Positions 8,679 through 17,886 are shown, counted from the stretch's first letter. The stretch is 64,000 nt of DNA from Litorivivens sp041624475 (GCF_041624475.1 NZ_JBFJUX010000005.1:124001-188000), one strand, 5' to 3'. A program made the numbers and translations. Notes: a model not told the origin generated them from the letters alone.

Positions 8679-10196
8679 TCAAACTACCTCTATCGCCTGC
8701 TCTTCAATAATCTTCGACCACTTGGCCGGGCCGGATTTGTGGACCGAATCACCATGGGCATCCACCGCAACGGTTACCGGCATGTCCACCACGTCGAACT
8801 CGTAGATCGCTTCCATACCCAATTCGGGGAAGGCAACCACTTCGGCGTGTTTAATGGCCTGAGCGACCAGATAAGCCGCGCCACCCACCGCCATCAGGTA
8901 GACCGCCTCGCTATCGCGAATCGCGTCGATGGCAATGTCACCGCGCTCGGCCTTGCCGATCATGCCCAGCAGACCGGTTTCTTCCAGCATGGTGCGGGTA
9001 AATTTGTCCATGCGGGTCGCGGTGGTGGGGCCAGCCGGGCCAACCACTTCGTCACGTACCGGATCAACCGGGCCCACGTAATAGATGAAGCGGCCGGTCA
9101 TATCCACCGGCAGTTTTTCGCCCTTGGCCAGCATGTCGACCATTTTCTTGTGAGCGGCATCGCGACCGGTCAGCATTTTGCCGTTCAACAGGATGGTTTC
9201 ACCGGGCTTCCAGGCTTTTACGTCTTCTGCCGTTACGGTGTTCAGATCGACACGGCGAACGCCTTCGCCGACTTCCCAGGTAATTTCCGGCCAGTCTTCC
9301 AGCGACGGCGGCGCCAGCGAAGCCGGGCCTGAACCATCGAGGGTGACATGGGCGTGACGGGTTGCTGCACAGTTCGGGATAATGGCAACAGCCTTGTTTG
9401 CGGCATGGGTCGGATAGTCTTTAACTTTCACATCCAGCACGGTGGTCAGGCCGCCCAGACCCTGGGCGCCGATACCCAGCTTGTTAACTTTCTCCATCAG
9501 CTCCAGCCGCAGCTCTTCAGAGCGATTGGACGGGCCGCGCTCACGCAGCTCGTGGATATCGATGGGGTCGAGCAGAGCTTCCTTGGCGACCAGCATTGCT
9601 TTCTCGGCAGTACCGCCGATACCGATACCCAGCATGCCGGGTGGACACCAGCCGGCGCCCATCTTCGGCACCTGCTCCAGCACCCAGTCCACCACTGAAT
9701 CTGAGGGGTTAAGCATGGCGAACTTGGATTTGGCTTCACTGCCGCCGCCCTTGGCCGCTACATAGACCTCGACTTTGTCGCCTGGCACGATTTCGTAGTG
9801 AATTACCGCCGGGGTATTGTCCTTGGTGTTCTGACGGGCGCCGTCTGGGTCGGACAGGATGGACGCCCGCAGCACGTTATCCGGATGGTTGTAGGCGCGG
9901 CGCACCCCTTCGTTGACCATGTCAGTCACCGAGATATCACTCTCCCACTGCACGTTCATGCCCACTTTCAGGAAGACAGTGACAATACCGGTGTCCTGGC
10001 AGATCGGGCGATGGCCCTCGGCGCACATACGGGAATTGATCAGAATCTGCGCCATGGCGTCTTTGGCGCCGGGGTTCTGCTCGCGCTGGTAGGCCTGGTA
10101 AACGCCCTGGATAAAATCGACGGGGTGATAATAGGAGATATATTGAAGGGCATCAGCCACGGTGCTGATCAGGTCGTCTTTACGGATTACGGTCAT
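8679..10196 (-). CDS. fumA: Class I (iron-sulphur) fumarate hydratase
   Basis: The 505-residue 4Fe-4S enzyme interconverts fumarate and malate in the TCA cycle. Cluster cysteines are visible at about C66 (PICQDTG), C184 (GAGWCPPG) and C276 (AIIPNCAATRH). The catalytic GSGPASLAPPSLEDWP region and the C-terminal beta domain (GPTTATRMDKF) are intact. The chosen ATG at 10196 has GAGG upstream; another start four codons earlier is less well placed. The enzyme is oxygen-sensitive, in contrast to class II FumC. FumA versus FumB cannot be told from sequence alone. Confidence 0.93.
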   Translation of the reverse strand: MTVIRKDDLISTVADALQYISYYHPVDFIQGVYQAYQREQNPGAKDAMAQILINSRMCAEGHRPICQDTGIVTVFLKVGMNVQWESDISVTDMVNEGVRRAYNHPDNVLRASILSDPDGARQNTKDNTPAVIHYEIVPGDKVEVYVAAKGGGSEAKSKFAMLNPSDSVVDWVLEQVPKMGAGWCPPGMLGIGIGGTAEKAMLVAKEALLDPIDIHELRERGPSNRSEELRLELMEKVNKLGIGAQGLGGLTTVLDVKVKDYPTHAANKAVAIIPNCAATRHAHVTLDGSGPASLAPPSLEDWPEITWEVGEGVRRVDLNTVTAEDVKAWKPGETILLNGKMLTGRDAAHKKMVDMLAKGEKLPVDMTGRFIYYVGPVDPVRDEVVGPAGPTTATRMDKFTRTMLEETGLLGMIGKAERGDIAIDAIRDSEAVYLMAVGGAAYLVAQAIKHAEVVAFPELGMEAIYEFDVVDMPVTVAVDAHGDSVHKSGPAKWSKIIEEQAIEVV

Positions 10197-10316
10197 CGGC
10201 TGCCTCACTGTACTGCGAGCCGAGCGTTCCGGTAATCGTCACCAGCCGCCCCACCCGCGAGAATCGGGGGCGGCAGTATACCTCAGTGTGGAGCGGCTTT
10301 CATCGCTTGCTGCCGC

Positions 10317-11072
10317 TTAGGGCGCGCTGCTGCCATGATAGCCCTGCATGGCGGTGCGCAGATTGGTAATGTCGCGATTCACCTGCTTGCGAAAGGCGTT
10401 GACTGACTCCAGCCACTCTTCGTTGGCCTTGACCCGCGATTCCAGCTTCGCCACTTTCTCTGCCACATTACCACCCGCCTTCAGGTCGGCAATTTCGCTC
10501 CAGTTGGTCTCTGCCATATCGCGGGTTTTCTGCAGCTGCACCTTCAGCGAAGCCAACTCTTTCTTGTCTGCGGCCGTGTTTTTTTCTACCGCGGCCACCT
10601 TGGCGTTCAGGCTTTCAAACTGCTTGTTGATCGATGCCAGACTGGTTTCCAGCTTGCCAATCTTGGTCTCGTGCTCGGCCAGCTGTTCCTTGCTGCGTTT
10701 CCAGACATTGTCCCACAGCTTGCGAATTTCGGTATCGAGGAACTCCATCTGCTTCTGAAACTGATCACTGGACTCCGAGACGCTCTCGTCGGTGATATTG
10801 AGCTGCTTTTCAAGGCGCATAATGCGCTGCTCATCCAGCACCAGCTGGGCTTTCGCCAGATCCAGCTGCTGGTAGAGGTAGTAGGCGCCACCCAGTAACA
10901 GCAGAATAAGCAGCCATTGCAACCAGCCGCCGCCGATGGCCCCGCCACCGCCGCCTTTGACGTCTGGCACATCCCCAATCCGATCCACAATACGGGTCCG
11001 GCGCTCGCGCTGAAAGGCCTGAATATCGTCGGCGTCCGGCTTGATTCCGTCGGGTCTACTGGGGTGGGTCAT
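10317..11072 (-). CDS. Membrane-anchored coiled-coil protein, unknown function
   Basis: I do not recognise a named family. The 251-residue protein has a charged N-terminus, a glycine-rich stretch at about 39-49 (GGGGGAIGGG), one transmembrane helix at about 50-68 (WLQWLLILLLLGGAYYLYQ), then a long heptad-like, lysine/glutamate-rich coiled coil to the C-terminus. It would be a type II protein with the coiled coil in the periplasm. The start at 11072 is preferred because AGGAG lies 6 bases upstream. It lies 120 bp upstream of the fumarase gene; a possible GC-rich hairpin (10246-10273) separates them. Confidence 0.7.
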   Translation of the reverse strand: MTHPSRPDGIKPDADDIQAFQRERRTRIVDRIGDVPDVKGGGGGAIGGGWLQWLLILLLLGGAYYLYQQLDLAKAQLVLDEQRIMRLEKQLNITDESVSESSDQFQKQMEFLDTEIRKLWDNVWKRSKEQLAEHETKIGKLETSLASINKQFESLNAKVAAVEKNTAADKKELASLKVQLQKTRDMAETNWSEIADLKAGGNVAEKVAKLESRVKANEEWLESVNAFRKQVNRDITNLRTAMQGYHGSSAP

Positions 11073-11300
11073 GGCTACTCCTGGATGCAGTGCGCGGCCA
11101 GCATTATGACAGTTGCCTGTCACAGACAAAAGTGCTGCAGTTAGCGTTTACATCGAACACTTAGAGGCAAACGCAAACCATCGATATTTCTAGCTTTTCA
11201 ATCTTTTTGCTATACTGCGGCCACAACAAGCTTTCCTCGCAGATCGTCAGAGGGCGAGGAGTCATAAAAGTTCAATTTGCCACAATTGATAGGGACCGCT

Positions 11301-11942
11301 ATGGAAAACGTTATTACCACCGACCTTCTGTTCCGTTGGCTGCACGTGCTGTTCGGCATTACGTGGATCGGCCTGCTCTACTACTTCAACTTTGTTCAGA
11401 CCGAGTACTTCAAGGAAGCCGAAGCGGGCGCCAAAGCCGACGCCGTTAAAAAGCTGGCGCCGCGTGCGCTGTGGTGGTTCCGCTGGGGCGCCATGTTTAC
11501 CTTCCTGACCGGTGTTGTGCTGCTCGAGCTGGTTCGTCAGGCCCACGGCTGGGATTCCTACATTATTGTAGGCGCTACCCTGGGCACGCTGATGTTCCTC
11601 AACGTCTGGCTGATCATCTGGCCGAACCAGAAGATTGTTTGTGGCATCACCGAAGGTGACGCAGCGACTGCAGCGCCGAAAGCCGGCCTGGCTTCGCGCA
11701 CCAACACCCTGTTCTCCGGCCCGATGTTGCTTGGCATGATGGGTTCTTTCCACGGCACTGGCGCTGCCAGCTACGGCGCAAGCAGCCTGCCGCTGGGCTT
11801 GTGGATCGCACTGGCATTGATTGCCGCCCTCCAGCTGAACGCCATCTTCGGCAAAACCGGACCAATGACGACAGTGAAAGGTGTTATTCACTGCAGCATT
11901 GGTCTGACTGTGGTAATTCTGGCTCTGCTGCAATTTGTATAA
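11301..11942 (+). CDS. Integral membrane protein of the urate-oxidase N-terminal family (PuuD-like, no cytochrome domain)
   Basis: The 213-residue protein has about six hydrophobic segments. WLHVLFGITWIGLLYYFNFVQ at the N-terminus and the WWFRWGAMFTF, WPNQKIVC and SRTNTLFSGPML stretches resemble the membrane domain of PuuD-type urate hydroxylases. Complete PuuD carries a C-terminal cytochrome c domain; here the protein ends after the membrane part and no CxxCH is present. The start at 11301 has AGGGA upstream. A strong terminator follows. No purine-degradation genes are nearby, so urate oxidation is doubtful; an electron-transfer or respiratory role is equally possible. Confidence 0.65.
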   Translation: MENVITTDLLFRWLHVLFGITWIGLLYYFNFVQTEYFKEAEAGAKADAVKKLAPRALWWFRWGAMFTFLTGVVLLELVRQAHGWDSYIIVGATLGTLMFLNVWLIIWPNQKIVCGITEGDAATAAPKAGLASRTNTLFSGPMLLGMMGSFHGTGAASYGASSLPLGLWIALALIAALQLNAIFGKTGPMTTVKGVIHCSIGLTVVILALLQFV

Positions 11943-11956
11943 GCCATAATTTGCTT

Positions 11957-11987
11957 TAAAAACCCGGGCTTGCCCGGGTTTTTTGTT
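11957..11987 (+). terminator. Rho-independent terminator after the PuuD-like gene
   Basis: AACCCGGGC-TT-GCCCGGGTT forms a perfect 9-bp stem with a two-base loop, followed by TTTTGTTTTT. It lies 15 bp after the stop codon at 11942. Confidence 0.9.
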
Positions 11988-12082
11988 TTTAACTAACCAA
12001 GCCATTTTAGCCGCGAAGGCATTTTCGCTCTATTTTGCTGTACCATTAAAAAAACAAAATAATAAAATCAGGTATCAGCCGC

Positions 12083-12325
12083 ATGAATAGAAAAATAACC
12101 CGGATCGCACGACAAACCGTGTTGCAAGGTGACTATATCCCTCGCGAACACGTCGATAGCCAGCCTGCGTCGAACCCAAAGCAAGCCAGTGCTTTTCGCG
12201 CCCGCAAACAACAGGTACTCAACACCATTATCGAACGTATGCGCGCGGAGAAATCCGCAATGGTTTATGACGAGCTAAAACAAGATCGCGCAGCAACGAC
12301 AACGAGACTGCGCGATTACGCCTGA
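12083..12325 (+). CDS. Small basic hypothetical protein (80 aa)
   Basis: I do not recognise a family. The protein is rich in Arg, Lys, Gln and Ala (RKITRIARQTVLQGDY at the start, RARKQQVLNTIIERMRAEK in the middle) and is predicted helical, soluble and without a signal peptide. It is a single cistron between a terminator and the convergent molybdoenzyme operon, with an AGG-type ribosome site about 10 bases upstream. Base composition before it is AT-rich, compatible with its own promoter. It could be a small nucleic-acid-binding or regulatory protein; this is a guess. Confidence 0.55.
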   Translation: MNRKITRIARQTVLQGDYIPREHVDSQPASNPKQASAFRARKQQVLNTIIERMRAEKSAMVYDELKQDRAATTTRLRDYA

Positions 12326-12351
12326 GGCACTTTTGCCAAGACGCCTGATAC

Positions 12352-14202
12352 TCAGTGGTTGTGGTAAACCACCCCCACCTGCGGCATATGGGCCAGCCCG
12401 ATCTCACGGGCATGCTCTTCAAAATCCTTGTTCTTCCAGAAAAAGGCGCCGGGCATGGTAGTGGGTATGACCAGCACATAGAACAGGGCTCTGCCTATCA
12501 ACGCGACGGTCAGAGCGGTAACGCCCAACAGCAAGGCCAGCGGCAGAACAGCCCAACCACTGACCGCGCCACTAAGCAGAGCTACTGAAAGCGCCAGGTT
12601 AATACCCAGTAGGGCGTTACGCAGTGTGTAGCTCTTGCCAAACACGGTGCTCTGCACATAGTGCGACGCACTCCCCTCGTTATTGCCCACGTTCATATCA
12701 GTAGCATGGCGCCACAAACCAACGGCTTCCAGTACCGTGCCCACACAGACCAGGGCAGCGCACAGTACAATAAGCGAGTCAGCAGGCTGCGCCAGCCACA
12801 GCAGCGTCGGCACGCCGATCAGCCCCAGCAGCAGACCGCCAAATACCAGGCTGGTGCCGGCAAAACTGCTGCCTGTCTGCCAGTGGTCCCAGAAGGGGCG
12901 CGCCGGGATTCGGTAGCAGCGGTACATGTAGTAGAGCCCTACTGCACCGCAGGGAATCGCCAACCAGCCAAATACATTGGCGAGCGTGGGATAGCGCCCC
13001 CAATCACCCAGCAGCGACTGGAATACACTGTTTTCCGGCAGCGCCGCCAACAGATGCAAGCCGCCAAACACCATAAACAGCAGAACCCCCAAACCCTCGC
13101 GACACACCGGAGAGTGCCGCAGGTTGTTAAAGCCTCGGTAAAAACGCAGTGGCTTGCCCAGGTGAGTCGCAGACATCAGCATGCCCAGTCCGGCAAAGGC
13201 AACAGCCAAGGCTACCAGCGGCACATACATCACGGAGTCGCGCAGTATTTGAAGCGGCTCGATACCCGCCTGAGTGCCCAGAAACAGGCTGAAGAACAAA
13301 CCCAGCGCCGCCTGACTTGAAAGAGTGAAGATAACCAGCGGATTCTCCCGCGAGCTCAGCCGCTTGATATTCCAGTGCCGCTCCACACCTTTTTTCTGAT
13401 CCACCACCGGCCGGTACTGGCCGTCCTCATCCTTGTGATACTTCACCGGCATGCCGTCCGGACGGGTCACCTCATCCGGCATATGTTGGACCTGCTGGAA
13501 ACGGATATTCGGGTGAGTGATCTCCGGGTCGGGGAATCCGGGGATAGATACCTTGCCCTGCTCGCGGTTCTCAGGCAGGTCTTCCACCACCCCAAAGTTC
13601 AGGGCATTACCCAGACAGGCCGACACGCACGCCGGCTTCAGATTCACTTCGAGCCGATCCACACACATATTGCACTTGGACACCTGACCTTTGATCGGGT
13701 CGAGCTGCGGCGCGTTGTAGGGGCACACCCAGGTGCAGTAGCCGCAACCAAAGCAGGTTTCCGGATCCTGCAGCACCGCGCCATACTCCGCGTGCTTGGT
13801 ATAGGCCCGGGTTGGGCAGCCCTTCAGGCATACCGGGTTGTCGCAGTGATTACAGGCCATGGAGATATTCATCCGGCGAAAATCCGGATAGGTTCCTCCC
13901 TCCACGTAACCGACACTGCGAAAACTGATATGCGCGGGGTTATCGTTCTTCTCGGAACAGGCTGCTTCACAGGCGTGACAACCAATGCAGTTGTCCGCTG
14001 TAAAATGAAAGGCATGCTGCTTGTTGCGATTGGGATTGCTGCCCACACCGGGCTCATCGTTGATAAACATTTCCCGGCCAGGCTCAGCCGCACCACCCGA
14101 GCGCGCAATCAGGTCGATCGGCGCTTCGTAATAATTAACCTCGGGCGCTTTCGGCTCTTTCAGGAAAGCGTATCCGGGTTCGTCGTCTCTTACTTGCCAC
14201 AT
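12352..14202 (-). CDS. Fused iron-sulphur electron-transfer and DmsC-like membrane anchor subunit
   Basis: The 616-residue protein is two subunits of a DMSO-reductase-type complex in one chain. Residues about 65-235 form a DmsB/NrfC-like ferredoxin domain with four cysteine clusters (CIGCHACEAAC at 72-82, then CNHCDNPVCLKGCP, CFGCGYCTWVCP and CNMCV...CVSAC). Residues about 285-600 hold roughly eight transmembrane helices of DmsC type. It would carry electrons from quinol to the neighbouring molybdoenzyme. It starts 19 bp after that gene's stop, so they share an operon. No twin-arginine signal is seen, consistent with a cytoplasm-facing complex. Confidence 0.82.
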   Translation of the reverse strand: MWQVRDDEPGYAFLKEPKAPEVNYYEAPIDLIARSGGAAEPGREMFINDEPGVGSNPNRNKQHAFHFTADNCIGCHACEAACSEKNDNPAHISFRSVGYVEGGTYPDFRRMNISMACNHCDNPVCLKGCPTRAYTKHAEYGAVLQDPETCFGCGYCTWVCPYNAPQLDPIKGQVSKCNMCVDRLEVNLKPACVSACLGNALNFGVVEDLPENREQGKVSIPGFPDPEITHPNIRFQQVQHMPDEVTRPDGMPVKYHKDEDGQYRPVVDQKKGVERHWNIKRLSSRENPLVIFTLSSQAALGLFFSLFLGTQAGIEPLQILRDSVMYVPLVALAVAFAGLGMLMSATHLGKPLRFYRGFNNLRHSPVCREGLGVLLFMVFGGLHLLAALPENSVFQSLLGDWGRYPTLANVFGWLAIPCGAVGLYYMYRCYRIPARPFWDHWQTGSSFAGTSLVFGGLLLGLIGVPTLLWLAQPADSLIVLCAALVCVGTVLEAVGLWRHATDMNVGNNEGSASHYVQSTVFGKSYTLRNALLGINLALSVALLSGAVSGWAVLPLALLLGVTALTVALIGRALFYVLVIPTTMPGAFFWKNKDFEEHAREIGLAHMPQVGVVYHNH

Positions 14203-14220
14203 ATTGAAAACCTTTGTCTC

Positions 14221-16404
14221 TTAAAACGCCCTGCGCTCAACGTTCAAACGCGCTGCTTCTTTCTGATCTACGTGTTCAATACGCACCGCGCACTGCTTGA
14301 AGGCCGGCTGCCGCGAATACGGATCGAGCAGGCCAAGCGACAAGCGATTTACACAGTCGTGGTAGTGCATGGGAATAAACACCATATTGCGCGGCACCCG
14401 CTGGGTGGTTTGCACCATCACCACCGCATCACCGCGTCGAGACACAAGCCGCACGTAACTCATATGCTGCACCCCCAGTTCGCGCGCCGCGTCGGGATTC
14501 ATCTCCATATAAGGGGTTGGGCTGAATTTATTCAGATTGCCGATCTTGCCGGTCTTGGTGCGGGTGTGAAAATGCTCTACCACACGACCGCTGTTCAACC
14601 AGAAGGGGAACTGGTTGTCGGGAACCTCATTGTTCTCGATATAATCCATCGCCAGCAGGTTGGCTTTGCCACTCGGGGTCTGGAACTTGCCGTCGCTGTA
14701 CAGACGCGGATTACCCGTCGCCTCGCCTTCACGCATGGGCCACTGAATGCCGCGCTGGGCTTCAATGGCATCGTGACTCATACCGGAAATATCCAGCGTT
14801 CTGCCCTCACCTTTGGAGAGCTGCTTCATTTCATCAAAGATTTCCGAGGTCGTTTCGGGAAAACGGATTTTTCGACCCTGCTCAAAGCGTTTCGCCAGCT
14901 CGTTAAATACCCAGAAATCCGGCTTGGCCTGGCCCGGCGGCTCGACAAATTTGCGCACCAGATTAACCCGCCGCTCGGTGTTGGTCTGCACGCCTTCTTT
15001 CTCACCCCAGACCGCGCCGGGCAAATAAACATGGGCATATTTGGCGGTTTCGCAATCAGCGTAGCCGTCCTGCACCACCATGAACTCCAGCTTTTCCAGC
15101 GCTTTTTTGATACGCGGCTGATTGGGCATGGAGGTCAAGGGGTTGGTCGCCACGATCCACAATGCCTTGATCTCGCCGGATTCGATGGCCGGAAAAATAT
15201 CGGTCTGCTGCAGGCCGCGCTTCTTCGGGAAAAACTCCGGGTCGACGCCCCAGAAGGCGCCGACCTCATTGCGGTGCTCTTCTTTTTCCAGCATGCGGTA
15301 GCCTGGCAAGCCGGAACAGGAGGACCATTCCCGGGTGCCCATAGCATTGCACTGACCGGTAATGGAGAGCGAAGTGCCGCCGGGAATACCGATATTGCCG
15401 GTAATCAGGTTCAGGTTATTGATACCGCAGACACCGTCGCTGCCGTGGGTGCTCTGATTGATACCCATGGTCCAGATACTCATGGCCGAAGGGGCTTTGG
15501 CGTAAAGCCGGGCGACGTGGCGAATGGTATCGGCATCTATTCCGCAGATCCGAGAAGCGGATTCCGGGTCGTATTTTTCAACCGTGGCTTTCAGCTCGTC
15601 GCAGCCGTTGCAGTGGGCGTCAATGTAGTCCTGCTTCTGCAGCCCTTCCTTCAGGATCACGTGAGCCATGGCGTTCAGCAGCACCAGATCGGTCCCCGGC
15701 GTGATAGGCAGGTGGATGTCGGCAAACTGGGCCATCATGGTTACCCGGGGGTCCACCACAATCAGCGGGAACTTGCGCTTTTCCAGCGCTTCTTTCAAAC
15801 GCCAGTAAATAATCGGATGCTGCTCCGGCAAATTGGAACCGAAGGCCATCAGGCAGTGGGTTTCTTCAAAATCTTCGTAGCAGCCGGGCGGGCCGTCAGA
15901 CCCGAAGGAGCGCTTGTAGCCGGACACGGCCGACGCCATGCACAAGGTCGTGTTGCCGTCGTAGTTGTTGGTGCCCAACACCCCCCGCACCAGCTTGCCC
16001 AGGGTATAGAACTCTTCGGTTAGCAGCTGACCGGTGGAGACGACGGCGACGCTGTCGCGACCGTATTTTTCCTGGATGCGCATGAATTCGCTGGCCGTGC
16101 GGTCCAGAGCCTCGTCCCAGCTTGCACTCCGATAGGGGTTATAAATCTTGTCGCGCATTAAGGGCTCGGTGCCCCGGCCCGCCGTGGTCACCAGCTCGTG
16201 TTCGAAAATGCCCTTGATGCACAGCTTGCCCTGATTGACCGGGGCGCTGCCTTTGCCCCGGCTGGCGACGGGTTTGCCGTCCGCATTCAACCCGACCTCT
16301 ATCGAGCAACCGGTGGAGCAGTAGCCACACACGGCGTACTTCCAGTCCACCACTTTCTTGTCGGTGATTTTGATCGGTTTGCGGTCTTTGCGCCCGAACA
16401 GCAT
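14221..16404 (-). CDS. nasA: NasA/NarB-type molybdopterin oxidoreductase, probable assimilatory nitrate reductase
   Basis: The 727-residue bis-MGD enzyme belongs to the DMSO reductase superfamily. An N-terminal 4Fe-4S site is formed by C26, C29, C33 and C62 (CGYCSTGC...LCIKG). Cys155 in TTLCMASAV is the expected molybdenum ligand, as in Nas/Nap nitrate reductases. The C-terminal Mopterin-binding domain (RVVEHFHTRTKTGKIGNL) is intact. There is no Tat signal, so the enzyme is cytoplasmic. The start at 16404 has GGGAG upstream. NtrC-like sites upstream support a nitrogen-assimilation role. No nitrite reductase is in view, so substrate remains an inference. Confidence 0.75.
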   Translation of the reverse strand: MLFGRKDRKPIKITDKKVVDWKYAVCGYCSTGCSIEVGLNADGKPVASRGKGSAPVNQGKLCIKGIFEHELVTTAGRGTEPLMRDKIYNPYRSASWDEALDRTASEFMRIQEKYGRDSVAVVSTGQLLTEEFYTLGKLVRGVLGTNNYDGNTTLCMASAVSGYKRSFGSDGPPGCYEDFEETHCLMAFGSNLPEQHPIIYWRLKEALEKRKFPLIVVDPRVTMMAQFADIHLPITPGTDLVLLNAMAHVILKEGLQKQDYIDAHCNGCDELKATVEKYDPESASRICGIDADTIRHVARLYAKAPSAMSIWTMGINQSTHGSDGVCGINNLNLITGNIGIPGGTSLSITGQCNAMGTREWSSCSGLPGYRMLEKEEHRNEVGAFWGVDPEFFPKKRGLQQTDIFPAIESGEIKALWIVATNPLTSMPNQPRIKKALEKLEFMVVQDGYADCETAKYAHVYLPGAVWGEKEGVQTNTERRVNLVRKFVEPPGQAKPDFWVFNELAKRFEQGRKIRFPETTSEIFDEMKQLSKGEGRTLDISGMSHDAIEAQRGIQWPMREGEATGNPRLYSDGKFQTPSGKANLLAMDYIENNEVPDNQFPFWLNSGRVVEHFHTRTKTGKIGNLNKFSPTPYMEMNPDAARELGVQHMSYVRLVSRRGDAVVMVQTTQRVPRNMVFIPMHYHDCVNRLSLGLLDPYSRQPAFKQCAVRIEHVDQKEAARLNVERRAF

Positions 16405-16428
16405 GAAATGTCTCCCAATAATGCGTAA

Positions 16429-16443
16429 GCACCACCTTGGTGC
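16429..16443 (-). promoter_or_regulatory. Palindrome matching the NtrC consensus GCACC-N5-GGTGC
   Basis: GCACCACCTTGGTGC is an exact match to the GCACC-N5-GGTGC nitrogen-regulator site, 25 bp before the molybdoenzyme start. Two further TGCACCA half-sites lie at 16472-16478 and 16488-16494, in direct orientation 16 bp apart. A hairpin TTTACTGG/CCAGTAAA (16458-16499) encloses them. The palindrome could instead act as an RNA hairpin in the leader. Confidence 0.5.
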
Positions 16444-16522
16444 GGGCAAAATCAGGCTTTACTGGAAGATGTGCACCAAAACAGGGTTGCACCAGTAAAA
16501 GCCCGCTTGCCATGGAAGACAA

Positions 16523-16538
16523 TTCAATATCTGTGCCA
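16523..16538 (-). promoter_or_regulatory. Possible sigma-54 promoter for the molybdoenzyme operon
   Basis: On the minus strand TGGCAC-AGATA-TTGAA matches the -24/-12 pattern TGGCAC-N5-TTGCW except for one base in the -12 box. Transcription would begin near 16511, leaving a leader of about 107 bases that contains the NtrC-like palindrome. The one mismatch falls on a normally conserved position, so confidence is modest. Confidence 0.35.
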
Positions 16539-16575
16539 ATCGAGCCTGAATGACTTCAAGGATTTTTTATCCTTA

Positions 16576-17886
16576 TTATTCAATGGCTTGTTGGGCCGCC
16601 CTGTAATGGCGCAAACCCCAGAAAATAGCCAGCGCAGCCACCGGATAAACAATGGCCGCCACCGAAGCCAGCGACAGATTCAAGGCGCTATCGCTCTGGT
16701 AGACAAAGTCGGTAAAGAAAGCAACAAAGCTCCCTCCCAGAGCCAGCCCGAACAGATTGGTAGCGAACAGCATCAGGGCCGAAACCTGGGCGCGCATTTG
16801 ATTGGGCGTAATCAGCTGCAGGGCCGCAATCCCCACCCCGAAGTGGGTGTACTGCAGGTAGGTCACCAGCGCGTAGAGAGCCAGAGCAAGCCCGGCCTCC
16901 GGCATAAGCGCCGCAAGGGCGGCCGGGATCGCCACGATGGCAGCCACCAGACCGATAAGCCGCATATTGGCATCCTCATAACCGCGGCGTTGTAGCAATT
17001 CGGCAAAGACGGCACCGGAAAATGTCCCTGCAGTGCCTCCGATAATAAAAATGCCGCCGAGCCAGGCGCCGCCACTGGTCTTGTCCATCCCGTAGGTTCT
17101 CAGCAAAAATTCGGGCAGCCAGGTGAGCATGCCGTAGCCAATCACCGCCATCATCGACATTCCCATAATCAGTGAGGTATAGGCCTGCCAATGGTTTCGC
17201 AAATGCTGGCCGACATCAGCCAAATCCGCGCCTTCATCCTTGTCGAGCGCCGTTTTCTGCCTGACCGGCTCGCGCACCAGTAAAAACAGGGCAGCCACCA
17301 GCACGCCCGGCAGACCAACGGTAATAAAGGTCAGCTGCCAGGCCTTGAACTCCCAGCCCAGTGCCGGCACCTGCCAGCCGCCCATGGCGTCGAACTTTTC
17401 ATAGAGCCAACCGCCAATCATGTAGGAGGTACCGCTACCCACCGTTATTCCTGCGGTATAAATAGCGGTGGCAAAACGCAGCCGCTTCGGCTCGAAGTAG
17501 TCACTCATCAGCGAATAGGCCGGCGGTGACAAGGCCGCCTCACCCACCCCAACACCAATGCGAGTCGCGAACAGTGAGCCGAAGTTTTTGGCGAAACCGC
17601 ACAGACAAGTCATCAGGCTCCACAGAAAAATCCCACTGGTAATAATCCACTTGCGGGAAAAGCGATCGGCCAACCAGCCAATGGGCAGCCCGAGGAAAAT
17701 ATAAAACAGCGTAAACGCCCAGCCGTGCAGAATACTGAACTGAAAATCACTCAGCTCGAATTCAGCCCGTATCGGCCCGACCAGCAAAGCCAGGATATTG
17801 CGATCGATAAAGGACAATATGTAGGCCAGCACCAACATGACAAGAACATAGTTGGCGGTGGCAGGGCGAGGGTAACTGGAATTCAC
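16576..17886 (-). CDS. MFS transporter, Spinster-like group
   Basis: The 436-residue protein has about 12 transmembrane helices. The first loop motif (GLPIGWLADRFSRKW) and the RIGVGVGEAALSPPAYSLMSDYFEPKRL segment are typical of the Spinster-like MFS transporters common in marine proteobacteria. It is not NarK-like: no nitrate signature was seen. It lies upstream of the molybdoenzyme on the same strand, but 171 bp with its own regulatory features separates them, so they may not be one unit. The substrate is unknown. Confidence 0.8.
   Translation of the reverse strand: MNSSYPRPATANYVLVMLVLAYILSFIDRNILALLVGPIRAEFELSDFQFSILHGWAFTLFYIFLGLPIGWLADRFSRKWIITSGIFLWSLMTCLCGFAKNFGSLFATRIGVGVGEAALSPPAYSLMSDYFEPKRLRFATAIYTAGITVGSGTSYMIGGWLYEKFDAMGGWQVPALGWEFKAWQLTFITVGLPGVLVAALFLLVREPVRQKTALDKDEGADLADVGQHLRNHWQAYTSLIMGMSMMAVIGYGMLTWLPEFLLRTYGMDKTSGGAWLGGIFIIGGTAGTFSGAVFAELLQRRGYEDANMRLIGLVAAIVAIPAALAALMPEAGLALALYALVTYLQYTHFGVGIAALQLITPNQMRAQVSALMLFATNLFGLALGGSFVAFFTDFVYQSDSALNLSLASVAAIVYPVAALAIFWGLRHYRAAQQAIE

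Noticed and set aside
13375..16023. Very long (882-codon) open frame on the plus strand opposite the molybdoenzyme genes
   Set aside because: It is antisense to two genes with clear catalytic motifs; its translation is His/Arg/Gly-rich, has no recognisable domain and no ribosome site. High GC leaves such shadow frames open.
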